A stretch of DNA of 47,728 nucleotides. Source: an uncultured Deferribacteraceae bacterium (lineage in GTDB: Bacteria > Chrysiogenota > Deferribacteres > Deferribacterales > Mucispirillaceae). Positions 1 through 7,925 of this stretch are shown piece by piece. The stretch spans positions 1-47,728 of the forward strand of contig CAMQYS010000015.1 in the NCBI GenBank assembly GCA_947039395.1. Reading direction: 5' to 3'. Within the stretch, counting starts at the first letter, position 1, and each line of letters opens with the position of its first letter. A program made the translations under genes and the position numbers. The notes below the pieces were generated by a model. The model was not told where the DNA came from. It worked only from the letters and a program-made list of their open reading frames with translations, and did no database searches.

Positions 1-92
1 CGATCACTTGTTTGATTATAATAACATTATCTAAACTACGATAGAACGATCACTTGTTTGATTGCAATAACATTATCTAAACTACGATAGAA
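1..92. repeat. Two tandem 46-bp direct repeats at the window edge
   Basis: Unit one (1-46) and unit two (47-92) are identical except for two adjacent bases (TA versus GC at unit positions 18-19). Both begin CGATCACTTGTTTGATT and end ACGATAGAA. A shorter echo, AACGATCA, recurs at 91-98 and 155-162. The array starts at the first base of the window, so it may extend upstream. There are no variable spacers, so it is not a CRISPR array. Function unknown. Confidence 0.85.
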
Positions 93-179
93 CGATCATA
101 TATTTTCTAATAATAAGGTATTGTATCTTAATATTATTTCAATAAATCTATCTTAACGATCAATTTTCTTTATAGAACA

Positions 180-218
180 GTTAAGAAAATAAAAGCTACA
201 GATTTTATCTCTGTAGCT
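180..218 (-). terminator. Rho-independent terminator of the phosphofructokinase gene
   Basis: A perfect 9-bp stem (AGCTACAGA at 194-202 with TCTGTAGCT at 210-218) has a 7-nt loop. Read on the minus strand it is followed by a T-rich run (TTTTATTTTCTTAA). It lies just past the stop codon of the minus-strand gene at 252, so it should end that transcript. No T-run follows on the plus strand. Confidence 0.85.
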
Positions 219-251
219 ATATCTATAATATTTAAAATTACATTTTATTGC

Positions 252-1466
252 TTAAAACATTCTATCATTGAACGATGTTATCTCTTTAACGATTGGTTCA
301 TATTTAACAGATTTTCTACCAAAACATATCCCTAGATTTTCATGATAAGCAACTTGACAAAGGTTTACATGTCGTTGTTTGATAGCTTCTTCTGTCAACA
401 TATATTGAATTTGTCCATCATAAGTTAGATTGGCAAAAGTAACTCCATAAATACCTTTCATAAGTAAAGCTACAGCACCAATCCCTGCTTCTTTTCCGAA
501 ATTAACATCTAAGGCTGTTGACTCACCACATCTCACAATGTGACTAGGGTTAATATCTCTAACTTCAGGTGTTTCAAATATCCCCTCAATATACATATGT
601 GCTTTTTTCATAAACTCTTTTACTTCAGGATCATCTTTCATCATATCTTCAATCATTGATTTAGTATGTTTAGCCGCACCAGATAGTTTAACATGTCCAA
701 ACGCATCAACTTTATTTCCCTCAGAGTAGAGGTTACCATCTTTATCTGTAATTCCTTCAGCAATAACCATAGTATATGTTCCTTTATAGACATCACTAGA
801 TAGAATACGTCTAAAAAGAGTATCTTTAATATGCCTATAAACTATATCAAAATCCACAGCTATTTCAGGTATAAGAATACAATCAGCATCAGATGCGATA
901 CCGCCTCTAAAAGCAGTATGTCCAGCGTATCGTCCAAAAACCTCCATAACGATTATTCTGTTATGTGTTCTTCCAGTAGTTTTAAGATCTTCTGAAAGTT
1001 TAGCTATACGGTTAATTGTAGAGTCTCCACCAACCGAGTATGTTTGAAGATCAAGATCCATTGTTTTAGGTGCATGAACAACAGGGAATCCATGTTTATA
1101 TAGATCAACAACAACTGATCCAGTATCATCTCCACCAGCAATAACTAATCCGTCGATATTAAACTTTTTTAATCCTTCAGATATTCTATTGTATTTATCA
1201 GCATCTTTAATTTTAGAGATTTTTACTCTAGAGTGTCCAGCTTCACTACCAGCTCTTGTACAATTTATTTCTTCAATTCTTTCTGTAGTAAGTCGACTTA
1301 ATTTTTCAATATCAACAAGATTGTATAAACCAGAATAACCGTTAGGTATCACATATGCTGCTATACCATTTTTTTCTGCATATTGTCCAGCGGCACTAAC
1401 GATCCCGTTTAAGCCTCCACAATCACCACCAGCTGTTATAATTCCAATGTTACGAATGTTAGACAT
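252..1466 (-). CDS. pfp: 6-phosphofructokinase, pyrophosphate-dependent type
   Basis: A 404-residue phosphofructokinase that phosphorylates fructose 6-phosphate in the cytosol. The phosphoryl-donor loop reads GGDDT (about residues 111-115). In this family the second Asp in place of the Gly of GGDGS marks PPi-dependent enzymes. The substrate loop is PKTMDLDL rather than the usual PKTIDND; it keeps the catalytic Thr and both Asp. The sugar-binding motif MEVFGRYAGH and the AEG motif are also present. The ATG at 1466 has a strong ribosome binding site (GGGGGAAG, minus strand, about 1472-1480). It stands alone, ends at its own terminator, and has a 430-bp non-coding stretch upstream. Donor assignment rests on the GGDD motif only and has not been tested. 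Confidence 0.93.
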   Translation of the reverse strand: MSNIRNIGIITAGGDCGGLNGIVSAAGQYAEKNGIAAYVIPNGYSGLYNLVDIEKLSRLTTERIEEINCTRAGSEAGHSRVKISKIKDADKYNRISEGLKKFNIDGLVIAGGDDTGSVVVDLYKHGFPVVHAPKTMDLDLQTYSVGGDSTINRIAKLSEDLKTTGRTHNRIIVMEVFGRYAGHTAFRGGIASDADCILIPEIAVDFDIVYRHIKDTLFRRILSSDVYKGTYTMVIAEGITDKDGNLYSEGNKVDAFGHVKLSGAAKHTKSMIEDMMKDDPEVKEFMKKAHMYIEGIFETPEVRDINPSHIVRCGESTALDVNFGKEAGIGAVALLMKGIYGVTFANLTYDGQIQYMLTEEAIKQRHVNLCQVAYHENLGICFGRKSVKYEPIVKEITSFNDRMF

Positions 1467-1480
1467 AATACTTCCCCCAT

Positions 1481-1815
1481 TTATAAATATATGATATTAA
1501 GATAATATATAATTATTAAATAATGATATGCCTTATCTTATTTGAATATAATACTGATGTCTATACATAATTTATTTAAAATGCAAATAAAATAAAAAAA
1601 ATACAAAGTTGTTTTATTTTTAATATAATAAATTATAATAATACGTTATATTATTTATCATTGAGTAATAGATTTATCAGAATATTAGAAGTAAATAATC
1701 TATTTAATGAGAGGGGTTATTTTATATAGTTGTAGAGAATATGTAATATTTTTAAAATAGTATCAGTAAATTAGTATAGGCTTTATATATATAAATATAT
1801 TGAGAAGTTGTTAAG
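1481..1815. other. AT-rich intergenic region without a recognisable gene
   Basis: This stretch lies between the divergent phosphofructokinase start and the 3' end of the lipoprotein cluster. It is extremely AT-rich and has no ORF with coding character on either strand. It should hold the phosphofructokinase promoter on the minus strand, but I cannot single out a convincing -35/-10 pair. Confidence 0.6.
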
Positions 1816-1872
1816 TAATCAGTATTAAATAGTAGCACTTCAACTAATTGTACTACTATTTAATACTGATTA
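1816..1872 (-). terminator. Perfect 20-bp inverted repeat downstream of the lipoprotein cluster, probable terminator
   Basis: The left arm is 1816-1835 and the right arm 1853-1872 (CTACTATTTAATACTGATTA). They are perfectly complementary over 20 bp with a 17-nt loop. It begins 28 bp past the stop of the minus-strand gene at 1900, the position expected of its terminator. The T-run after the stem on the minus strand is poor (CTTAACAACTTCT). The length and AT content would also fit a small inverted-repeat element. Confidence 0.6.
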
Positions 1873-1899
1873 AAGAAGAAGATATTTAGTATATAAAAA

Positions 1900-2478
1900 T
1901 CATAATTGATCTATTGTTGGTAAATTTAATGTTTTGCTAATACCAGAAAGATCAATAACGTATCCATTGAAAACTAGTGAGTTAAATATAGTTGCTTGAT
2001 CTTTTAACTCTATCAATTTCCCGTCCATAGTAAACATAAATACAGGTTTGTTACTCTCTGCAAAATTAAGGTATATACCTACCATCTCTTTAATTTGAAT
2101 AAGTTGACTGTTGTCTATAATAGATTTATTATCATTATTACTAATTTGATTTGTCAGTTTTGTTATATATATTGGAGATAAATATGCATACTTTTCAGCT
2201 TTCTTTATATCAATATAATTTCCAGTAACTTGTACATATTTAGTGTTGTTATCAATTTCTACAACTTCCCACTTACTATTTTTAAGTATTTTATTTATAA
2301 CAGTTTTATTTGTAACAGGTGTGATATCACTCATATTCTCTGTTAGTTTTTTAATATTGTCTAATTTTTCTTTAGGAATAGTAGGAGTCTTTTGAACATT
2401 AACTATCTCTTGACTTGTACAAGCAACAAATAATAAAAGTACAATTACTATAAAGATGTTAGTTACGGTTTTTTTCAT
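1900..2478 (-). CDS. Lipoprotein of a four-member tandem family, function unknown (copy 1)
   Basis: A 192-residue protein with a lipoprotein signal peptide: positive start MKKTV, hydrophobic stretch and lipobox LFVAC, so Cys 20 should be lipidated. The mature part is predicted to be membrane-anchored outside the cytoplasm. It shares with the three genes upstream a mid-protein motif like VTGNYIDIKKAEKYA and a C-terminal motif like LVFNGYVIDLSGISK followed by LP and a terminal acidic patch. It is the most divergent member and is separated from copy 2 by 268 bp. A GGAG ribosome binding site precedes the ATG. I do not recognise the family; no enzymatic motif is visible. Confidence 0.85.
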   Translation of the reverse strand: MKKTVTNIFIVIVLLLFVACTSQEIVNVQKTPTIPKEKLDNIKKLTENMSDITPVTNKTVINKILKNSKWEVVEIDNNTKYVQVTGNYIDIKKAEKYAYLSPIYITKLTNQISNNDNKSIIDNSQLIQIKEMVGIYLNFAESNKPVFMFTMDGKLIELKDQATIFNSLVFNGYVIDLSGISKTLNLPTIDQL

Positions 2479-2746
2479 ATGTATATCTCCAAGGAATATT
2501 AATTACTATTAGAGGCTATCATGAATATTTTGCTAGATCAATTTTTAGTTTACGGCAAATAATTAAGTTGTTTTAACTTTAGATAGTACGAGTTAGATAG
2601 TAGAACTTTACAAATATAAAGATAAATATATTAAGTATAACGTCATCTTTTTTATTTATAAATATAGGATTGATCTATATAGGGGACGTTATATATTTAG
2701 CGATATCATTAATATAATGAATTAAATAATAGTGTTAATATTTTTA

Positions 2747-3358
2747 TCAAAAAACATTTAACGGTGGTAACCCCATTTCTTTATCCATTCCAGATAGATT
2801 GATTGTACAGCCAAAAAAAACTAGAGAATGGAAGATAAATTCATCATCTTTATTTTCTTGAAAATCTCCGTTGTCATTGAACTTAAATATAACTTCACTA
2901 CTGTCAGCTAGTTTAAAAAAAGTGTTAGCAGTTTCTTTTGATAAGGTGATAGTTTCTGTACGTTCTTGATCACCTAGTTTATCCCATTCGACATATTCAT
3001 CAGAGAATATTGCTATAAAAAATAAAGGAGTTATAGAAGCATATTTTTTTACAAGTTCAATGTCTTTATATTTTCCAGTTGCGTATATCTGTATAGTTCC
3101 ATCTGCTAACTTATTTTCACTCCACTTTATATCGGTTAATATGGTGTTTACTATCTCTTCATTTGTAACGGTTGTTATCTTAGATATCTTATCAATAGGA
3201 GTGAAAGCTGTTAAGTAAAAATCTGTGTTTTTAACTTTAGTTATGTTTTCAGTTATAGAATTATTCTTACTTATAGAACTGTTTTTATCAGCACAAGAAA
3301 TAAGTAGCGATGAAATTACAGTTATACATATAAGTGTAACTATTTTTTTTATTATCAT
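2747..3358 (-). CDS. Lipoprotein of a four-member tandem family, function unknown (copy 2)
   Basis: A 203-residue protein with an N-terminal hydrophobic segment and lipobox LLISC (Cys 22). It has the family motif YATGKYKDIELVKKYA near the middle and the C-terminal motif FGCTINLSGMDKEMGLPP. It lies 30 bp after copy 3 on the minus strand, so copies 4, 3 and 2 are likely cotranscribed in that order. The start MIIKKIVTL uses an A8 run right after the first codons, which is relevant to the apparent frameshift in copy 4. Function unknown. Confidence 0.85.
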   Translation of the reverse strand: MIIKKIVTLICITVISSLLISCADKNSSISKNNSITENITKVKNTDFYLTAFTPIDKISKITTVTNEEIVNTILTDIKWSENKLADGTIQIYATGKYKDIELVKKYASITPLFFIAIFSDEYVEWDKLGDQERTETITLSKETANTFFKLADSSEVIFKFNDNGDFQENKDDEFIFHSLVFFGCTINLSGMDKEMGLPPLNVF

Positions 3359-3388
3359 AATCCAGCCTCTAAATTTTAATTATTTTTA

Positions 3389-3991
3389 TCAAAGTTCATC
3401 TACAGGTGGTAACTCCATTGCTTTATCCATTCCAGATAGATTGATAGTATATCCGTTGAAAACTAGAAAATTAAATACAAGCTGATCCTCTGTAGACTCT
3501 TTAAAAGTGCCGTCAATATTGAACGTAAGTGTAACCTCATTTATATCAGAGTTCTTAGTATCGGAGCTGTTGAAAAAGTGGGTTGAAGCTTGCTTTGCAA
3601 TTGAGAGTATGGTTATACGAAATTCCTCATTTTGTTTCTCCCAACCAGTATAATTACTATTAGCGTTAATCGCTATAAGAAATATTGTAGTGAGTGATGC
3701 GTATTTTTTTGCAAGTTCTAAATTTTTATATTTTCCAGTTGCGAGTATCTGCTTAGTTCCGTCATCTGCTTTTTTTTGTGTCCATGTTACATCAGTTAGC
3801 ATCGTATTGACTACTACTTCATTTGTAACAGTTGTAACAGTTGCTACATCTATAAGACCTTTTTCGCTTACCATATCTATCAAAATAGTATCTGCATTTT
3901 TAGTTGTATCTATATTTTTACCAGCACAAGATATCAGAAAAGATGAGATTAAACTTATACATAGAATTGTAAATATTTTTTTAGTTATCAT
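3389..3991 (-). CDS. Lipoprotein of a four-member tandem family, function unknown (copy 3)
   Basis: A 200-residue protein beginning MITKKIFTILC with lipobox FLISC (Cys 22). It has the family motifs ATGKYKNLELAKKYA and FNGYTINLSGMDKAMELPP. It is closest to copy 2: the C-terminal 25 residues are nearly identical, implying recent duplication or gene conversion. GGAG-type ribosome binding site (AAGGAGTTCTCT before the ATG on the minus strand). It sits between copies 4 and 2. Function unknown. Confidence 0.85.
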   Translation of the reverse strand: MITKKIFTILCISLISSFLISCAGKNIDTTKNADTILIDMVSEKGLIDVATVTTVTNEVVVNTMLTDVTWTQKKADDGTKQILATGKYKNLELAKKYASLTTIFLIAINANSNYTGWEKQNEEFRITILSIAKQASTHFFNSSDTKNSDINEVTLTFNIDGTFKESTEDQLVFNFLVFNGYTINLSGMDKAMELPPVDEL

Positions 3992-4043
3992 AGAGAACTC
4001 CTTAAAATAAAAAATAATAAAACCAGCAGTTAGAAACTAGAAA

Positions 4044-4682
4044 TCAGAAATTATCTATTATAGGCAGATCTAGCACTTTATCTATCCCGTTGAGTGAGAT
4101 ATCATATCCTATAAAAGTTAGATAGTTAAAAAGTAGAGACCTATCTTTAGGTTCTTGAATTTCACCACTTTCATCGAACATAAATGTACCTTTACTAGTA
4201 TCACTTAGTAGAAAAATATCATCTGTAGATTTTTTAAAACCGATCATATATTTTGTGTACATTATTGGATCTGCTTGATCCCAATCGATCCTTCCCATAG
4301 ATGAGATCACCATAAAAAACAGTTGAGTTAAATATGCGTTCTTCTTAGCTTTTTCAATATCTATATACTTGCCTGTTGCATAGATATATTTTGATCCATT
4401 ATCTATTATTTTCCCCGTCCACTTAACATCTGTTATAATATTGTTAATGACCTCTTTATTTGTTAGATTAACAATTTTAGTATTGTTATCATGTTCTATC
4501 ATTCCGCTTAACATACTATCTGTATTTTTAACGTAGGTTATCCCTGTGCTTACACAAGATATGAATAGCGATGAAATTAAAATCATACATAAAAGTGTAA
4601 CTGTTTTTTCATTATCATTAAGAACTCCCAATCTAGCGGTTATAATCAAAATTATTTTAATTATAAAGTTATATGTAACCAC
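4044..4682 (-). CDS. Lipoprotein of the four-member family with a displaced or frameshifted start (copy 4)
   Basis: The body has lipobox LFISC, the motif YATGKYIDIEKAKKNA and the C-terminal motif FIGYDISLNGIDKVLDLP, so it is the fourth family member. The open frame begins at 4682 with an atypical long N-terminus lacking a clear ribosome binding site. The start expected from the paralogues is the ATG at 4618 (minus strand), which has a good GGGAG site 6 nt upstream. It is out of frame by one base because the following A-run (4604-4609) has six A; one more A would restore a start MIMKKTVTLL like its siblings. It may be a recent frameshift, a slippage-controlled start or a sequence error. Confidence 0.7.
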   Translation of the reverse strand: MVTYNFIIKIILIITARLGVLNDNEKTVTLLCMILISSLFISCVSTGITYVKNTDSMLSGMIEHDNNTKIVNLTNKEVINNIITDVKWTGKIIDNGSKYIYATGKYIDIEKAKKNAYLTQLFFMVISSMGRIDWDQADPIMYTKYMIGFKKSTDDIFLLSDTSKGTFMFDESGEIQEPKDRSLLFNYLTFIGYDISLNGIDKVLDLPIIDNF

Positions 4683-4757
4683 TGTTAAATTTATCGTAGA
4701 TTATTCTTTAAGTCAATTATAATAAGTATAGATGTATTAAATAATGTTTTTAACTAC

Positions 4758-4786
4758 TTGACACAATATATGTATTGTACTAACTT
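4758..4786 (+). promoter_or_regulatory. Possible promoter for trpB2
   Basis: A perfect -35 hexamer, TTGACA at 4758-4763, is followed after 17 bp by a weak -10 (TAACTT, 4781-4786). It lies about 75 bp before the gene in the gap shared with the divergent lipoprotein genes. The -35 match is good and the -10 poor, so this is tentative. Confidence 0.35.
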
Positions 4787-4861
4787 AAAATGATTATCTA
4801 TATAGGTAAAATAATTTTAACGTAAAATGATATTACTATCAAGAATAAGGAGGCGGATAAT

Positions 4862-6235
4862 ATGAAAGAGAAGAAAATCTATTTAACAGAGCAAGAGATT
4901 CCAAATTCTTGGTATAATATGAAAGCTGATCTACCTAAACAGTTACCACCGATGATAATGGCTGATACTTTACAGCCACCAGCAGTAGAGATGTTAGAAC
5001 GTTTATTTGCAAAGCCTTTAATAGAGCAAGAGCTATCAACAAGTAGGTATATAGAGATACCAGAAGAGGTTAAAAAACTATATTCAATGTATAGACCAAG
5101 CCCATTGATTAGAGCGAATTTCTTAGAAGAGAAGTTAGGTTTAAAGTCTAAATTATACTTTAAAAATGAAGGAGTATCTCCATCAGGTAGCCATAAGAGT
5201 AATTCAGCTATTCCACAGGCATATTATAACAAGTCAATAGGGATAAAGCGTATCGCTACAGAGACAGGTGCAGGACAGTGGGGTAGTGCGTTATCAATGG
5301 CGTGTAAAGTTTTTGATATAGAGTGCGTCGTTTACATGGTTAAAGTTAGTTACAATCAGAAACCGTACAGAAAGATATTAATGGAAACATATGGAGCTAC
5401 AGTATATCCCTCTCCAAGTGATCATACATCAGCAGGTAGAGCGATATTAGCTAAATTTCCAGACACATCAGGATCATTAGCGATGGCTATCAGTGAAGCT
5501 ATAGAAGAGGCTTTACAAGATGAGCATTCAAGATATGCGTTAGGTAGTGTGTTATCACATGTTGTGCTTCATCAAACTATTATCGGTCAAGAGGCTAAGA
5601 AGCAGTTTGAACTTATAAATGAGTATCCAGATATCGTAGTTGGTTGTATAGGTGGCGGAAGCAGTTTAACAGGTATGGCATTTCCGTTTATACAAGATAA
5701 ATTAACAAAAAATAAAGATATAAGGGTTGTATCAGTTGAACCTAAAGCATGTCCAAAGTTTACACGAGGTATATACGCTTACGATTTCGGAGATGCAAGC
5801 AATATGACGCCGTTAATACCTATGTATACATTGGGTAACGGTTTTAGTCCATCATCAATTCATGCAGGTGGACTTAGATATCATGGTGGTAATGCAGAAC
5901 TATCATTATTGATAAAAGAGGGTATCGTTGAAGCTCATGCATTAGGACAGAAAGAGGTTTTTGCAGCAGCAGTATTATTTGCACAAACTGAAGGTATTAT
6001 TCCAGCACCTGAAAGTGCTCACGCTATCGCACAAGCGATAATAGAGGCACAGAACGCTGATGCAGAGGGTAAACCGAAGACGATATTATTTAATCTTACA
6101 GGACATGGACATTTTGATATGTCAGCGTACGATAATTATCTATCAGGGGAGATGCAAGATATTGTTCCAACAGATGATGAGATTAATGAATCGTTAAAAA
6201 CTATCCCTAAAGCACCAGATATAAGTAAGTATTAA
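4862..6235 (+). CDS. trpB2: Tryptophan synthase beta chain, TrpB2 type
   Basis: A 457-residue PLP enzyme that condenses indole with serine to tryptophan. The N-terminus (WYNMKADLP...LPP, then RYIEIPEEVKKLYSMYRPSPL) is characteristic of the longer TrpB2 subgroup rather than classical TrpB1. The PLP lysine is Lys 112 in GSHKSN, the catalytic Glu is about 134 in ETGAGQWG, and the phosphate-binding loop is GGGSS. It starts at an ATG after a strong AAGGAGG site. No trpA or other trp gene is next to it. TrpB2 is known to lack the usual tight coupling to TrpA and may salvage free indole. A possible weak hairpin (6266-6302) follows. Confidence 0.95.
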   Translation: MKEKKIYLTEQEIPNSWYNMKADLPKQLPPMIMADTLQPPAVEMLERLFAKPLIEQELSTSRYIEIPEEVKKLYSMYRPSPLIRANFLEEKLGLKSKLYFKNEGVSPSGSHKSNSAIPQAYYNKSIGIKRIATETGAGQWGSALSMACKVFDIECVVYMVKVSYNQKPYRKILMETYGATVYPSPSDHTSAGRAILAKFPDTSGSLAMAISEAIEEALQDEHSRYALGSVLSHVVLHQTIIGQEAKKQFELINEYPDIVVGCIGGGSSLTGMAFPFIQDKLTKNKDIRVVSVEPKACPKFTRGIYAYDFGDASNMTPLIPMYTLGNGFSPSSIHAGGLRYHGGNAELSLLIKEGIVEAHALGQKEVFAAAVLFAQTEGIIPAPESAHAIAQAIIEAQNADAEGKPKTILFNLTGHGHFDMSAYDNYLSGEMQDIVPTDDEINESLKTIPKAPDISKY

Positions 6236-6265
6236 TCATTTAGGGTTAAGTATTAAAGTTAAATA

Positions 6266-6302
6266 TGTGTATCGGCTACTTAATATTATTAGTTGATACA
6301 CA
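6266..6302 (+). terminator. Possible terminator after trpB2
   Basis: An 8-bp stem (TGTGTATC at 6266-6273 with GATACACA at 6295-6302) encloses a 21-nt loop and is followed by a moderately T-rich CTTTCTATCTCT. It lies between trpB2 and the rarD-like gene. The long loop and weak T-run make it uncertain. Confidence 0.35.
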
Positions 6303-6352
6303 CTTTCTATCTCTATAGAGATTAAGAGAAGTTGTAAATATAAAGAGTTTAA

Positions 6353-7264
6353 ATGAATATTAATAGTAAGGCGTTTTCATTAATTATTGGGTTGATAAGT
6401 TTTATTGCATGGGGTACATTGCCGATTTATTGGTCACAGTTATCTAATATTGATTATTTAGAGGTAATCTCTTATAGAGCTGTTTTCTCTATGATTTTCA
6501 CAGGTATTATCGTTTTTATAATGAGAGATAGAAGTCAAGTAATAGAAGTTTTCCGTAGTAAACGATTAACGATTTTATTTATGTTGTCAGCGTTTTTCAT
6601 ATTGCTTAACTGGTCGATATTTATCTATGCAGTTGTAACAAATCGGATAACTCAATCAAGTATGGGTTACTATATAAATCCTCTTTTAAATATTTTAGCA
6701 TCAGCGATCATATTTAAGTCAAGGATAAATAGGATACAGATTTTTTCAGTGGTATTAGTATTTATAGGAGTTATGAATCTTTTATTTAATTACGGTTCAT
6801 TTCCAACGATAGCTATATTATTGGCTGCCACTTTTTGTATTTATGGTATTATCCATAAGAAGGTTGATACAAAACCGATACCGGGTTTATTTATTGAGGC
6901 GTTCTTTATGAGTATCCCTGCAGTAGTTTATATTGTTTATCAATTCAGTTTAGGTAAGAGCGTTTTTTTTACAGGCACAGCGTATGAGATTACACTTATG
7001 TTACTATCAGGAGTAGTCACATCGTTGCCACTTGCAGGTTTTGCATTTGCAGTTCAACGTTTAAGTTTATCAACTATCGGATTAATGCAATACACAGCAC
7101 CAACATTATCGTTTCTAATAGGTGTTTTTATCTATAAGGAAGTTTTTACAGATGCACATTTAGTTTCGTTTATATTTATTTGGGCAGCAGTAATTATATA
7201 TTCATCTGATTCGTTTATAAGATATGAGTATCATAAACATAGATTAAGTAAGAAGATTTTATGA
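6353..7264 (+). CDS. rarD: RarD-type EamA-family transporter
   Basis: A 303-residue polytopic membrane protein of the drug/metabolite transporter superfamily with about ten predicted transmembrane segments. The first segment (GLISFIAWGTLPIYWSQL) and the motif GYYINPLLNILASAIIF are typical of RarD. The substrate of RarD is not firmly established in any organism. The ATG at 6353 lacks a strong ribosome binding site. It is followed by a convergent gene. Confidence 0.85.
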   Translation: MNINSKAFSLIIGLISFIAWGTLPIYWSQLSNIDYLEVISYRAVFSMIFTGIIVFIMRDRSQVIEVFRSKRLTILFMLSAFFILLNWSIFIYAVVTNRITQSSMGYYINPLLNILASAIIFKSRINRIQIFSVVLVFIGVMNLLFNYGSFPTIAILLAATFCIYGIIHKKVDTKPIPGLFIEAFFMSIPAVVYIVYQFSLGKSVFFTGTAYEITLMLLSGVVTSLPLAGFAFAVQRLSLSTIGLMQYTAPTLSFLIGVFIYKEVFTDAHLVSFIFIWAAVIIYSSDSFIRYEYHKHRLSKKIL

Positions 7265-7351
7265 TATATTTTAATTACTTATATGTATAATTTTCAGTAT
7301 ATGGCGAGTTGATAAATTATAAACTATGTTTTAATTACTTTATTATTGCTA

Positions 7352-7849
7352 CTATTTTAGATATTTATTAATTATAAAGTCAGCTATTTCTTCTGTATTA
7401 TTTATATCAAGTACGTTTGATTTGTCTTTAAATAGTTCTTTACTATCAGTAGCATAGGCAATTACATTTAAATCATGTATATCGGTTATTTCTTTAACAT
7501 TTTTTCTATACACTAATATTTTATCTATATTTTCATCTTTAAAACCTTCACCAACAATAATATCTATATCAGTTGGTAGGATCTCAATGAGTTCATGGAA
7601 AGATTTTCTACTATTACAATCAGCTATTAGTGCGTATTTGCTACTAGATGTGATAGCGACAGCTTTAGCTCCAGCTTTTTTTAAACGATCGGTATCTTTA
7701 CCTTCTTTATCCATTTCAAATGAGTGTCCATCGTGCTTGAGTGCTGCAACTCTGTACCCTCTCTCTGATAATAAAGAGATAATTTTTACAGCTAAAGTTG
7801 TTTTTCCTGAACCAGAAAATCCTGCAAAAGTAAAATATTTTGTTTTCAT
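7352..7849 (-). CDS. mobB: Molybdopterin-guanine dinucleotide biosynthesis adaptor MobB
   Basis: A 165-residue P-loop GTPase with Walker A GFSGSGKTT at residues 10-18 and the family motif GKDTDRLKKAGA, followed by the conserved GEGFKDE segment. MobB binds GTP and assists MobA in making the guanine dinucleotide form of molybdenum cofactor. Its start is ATG at 7849, divergent from the helicase gene and 76 bp from it. No other molybdenum-cofactor gene is in the window. Confidence 0.92.
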   Translation of the reverse strand: MKTKYFTFAGFSGSGKTTLAVKIISLLSERGYRVAALKHDGHSFEMDKEGKDTDRLKKAGAKAVAITSSSKYALIADCNSRKSFHELIEILPTDIDIIVGEGFKDENIDKILVYRKNVKEITDIHDLNVIAYATDSKELFKDKSNVLDINNTEEIADFIINKYLK

Positions 7850-7925
7850 CTAAACTCCTAAAAAATAAAAGTGTTGTAGAGTATAATTTACTTGCAAAAA
7901 ATATGCCTTATGCGTAATATAGCTG

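Noticed and set aside
1-92. CRISPR array at the left edge
   Set aside because: The two units are identical across their whole 46 bp with no differing spacers, and there are no cas genes.
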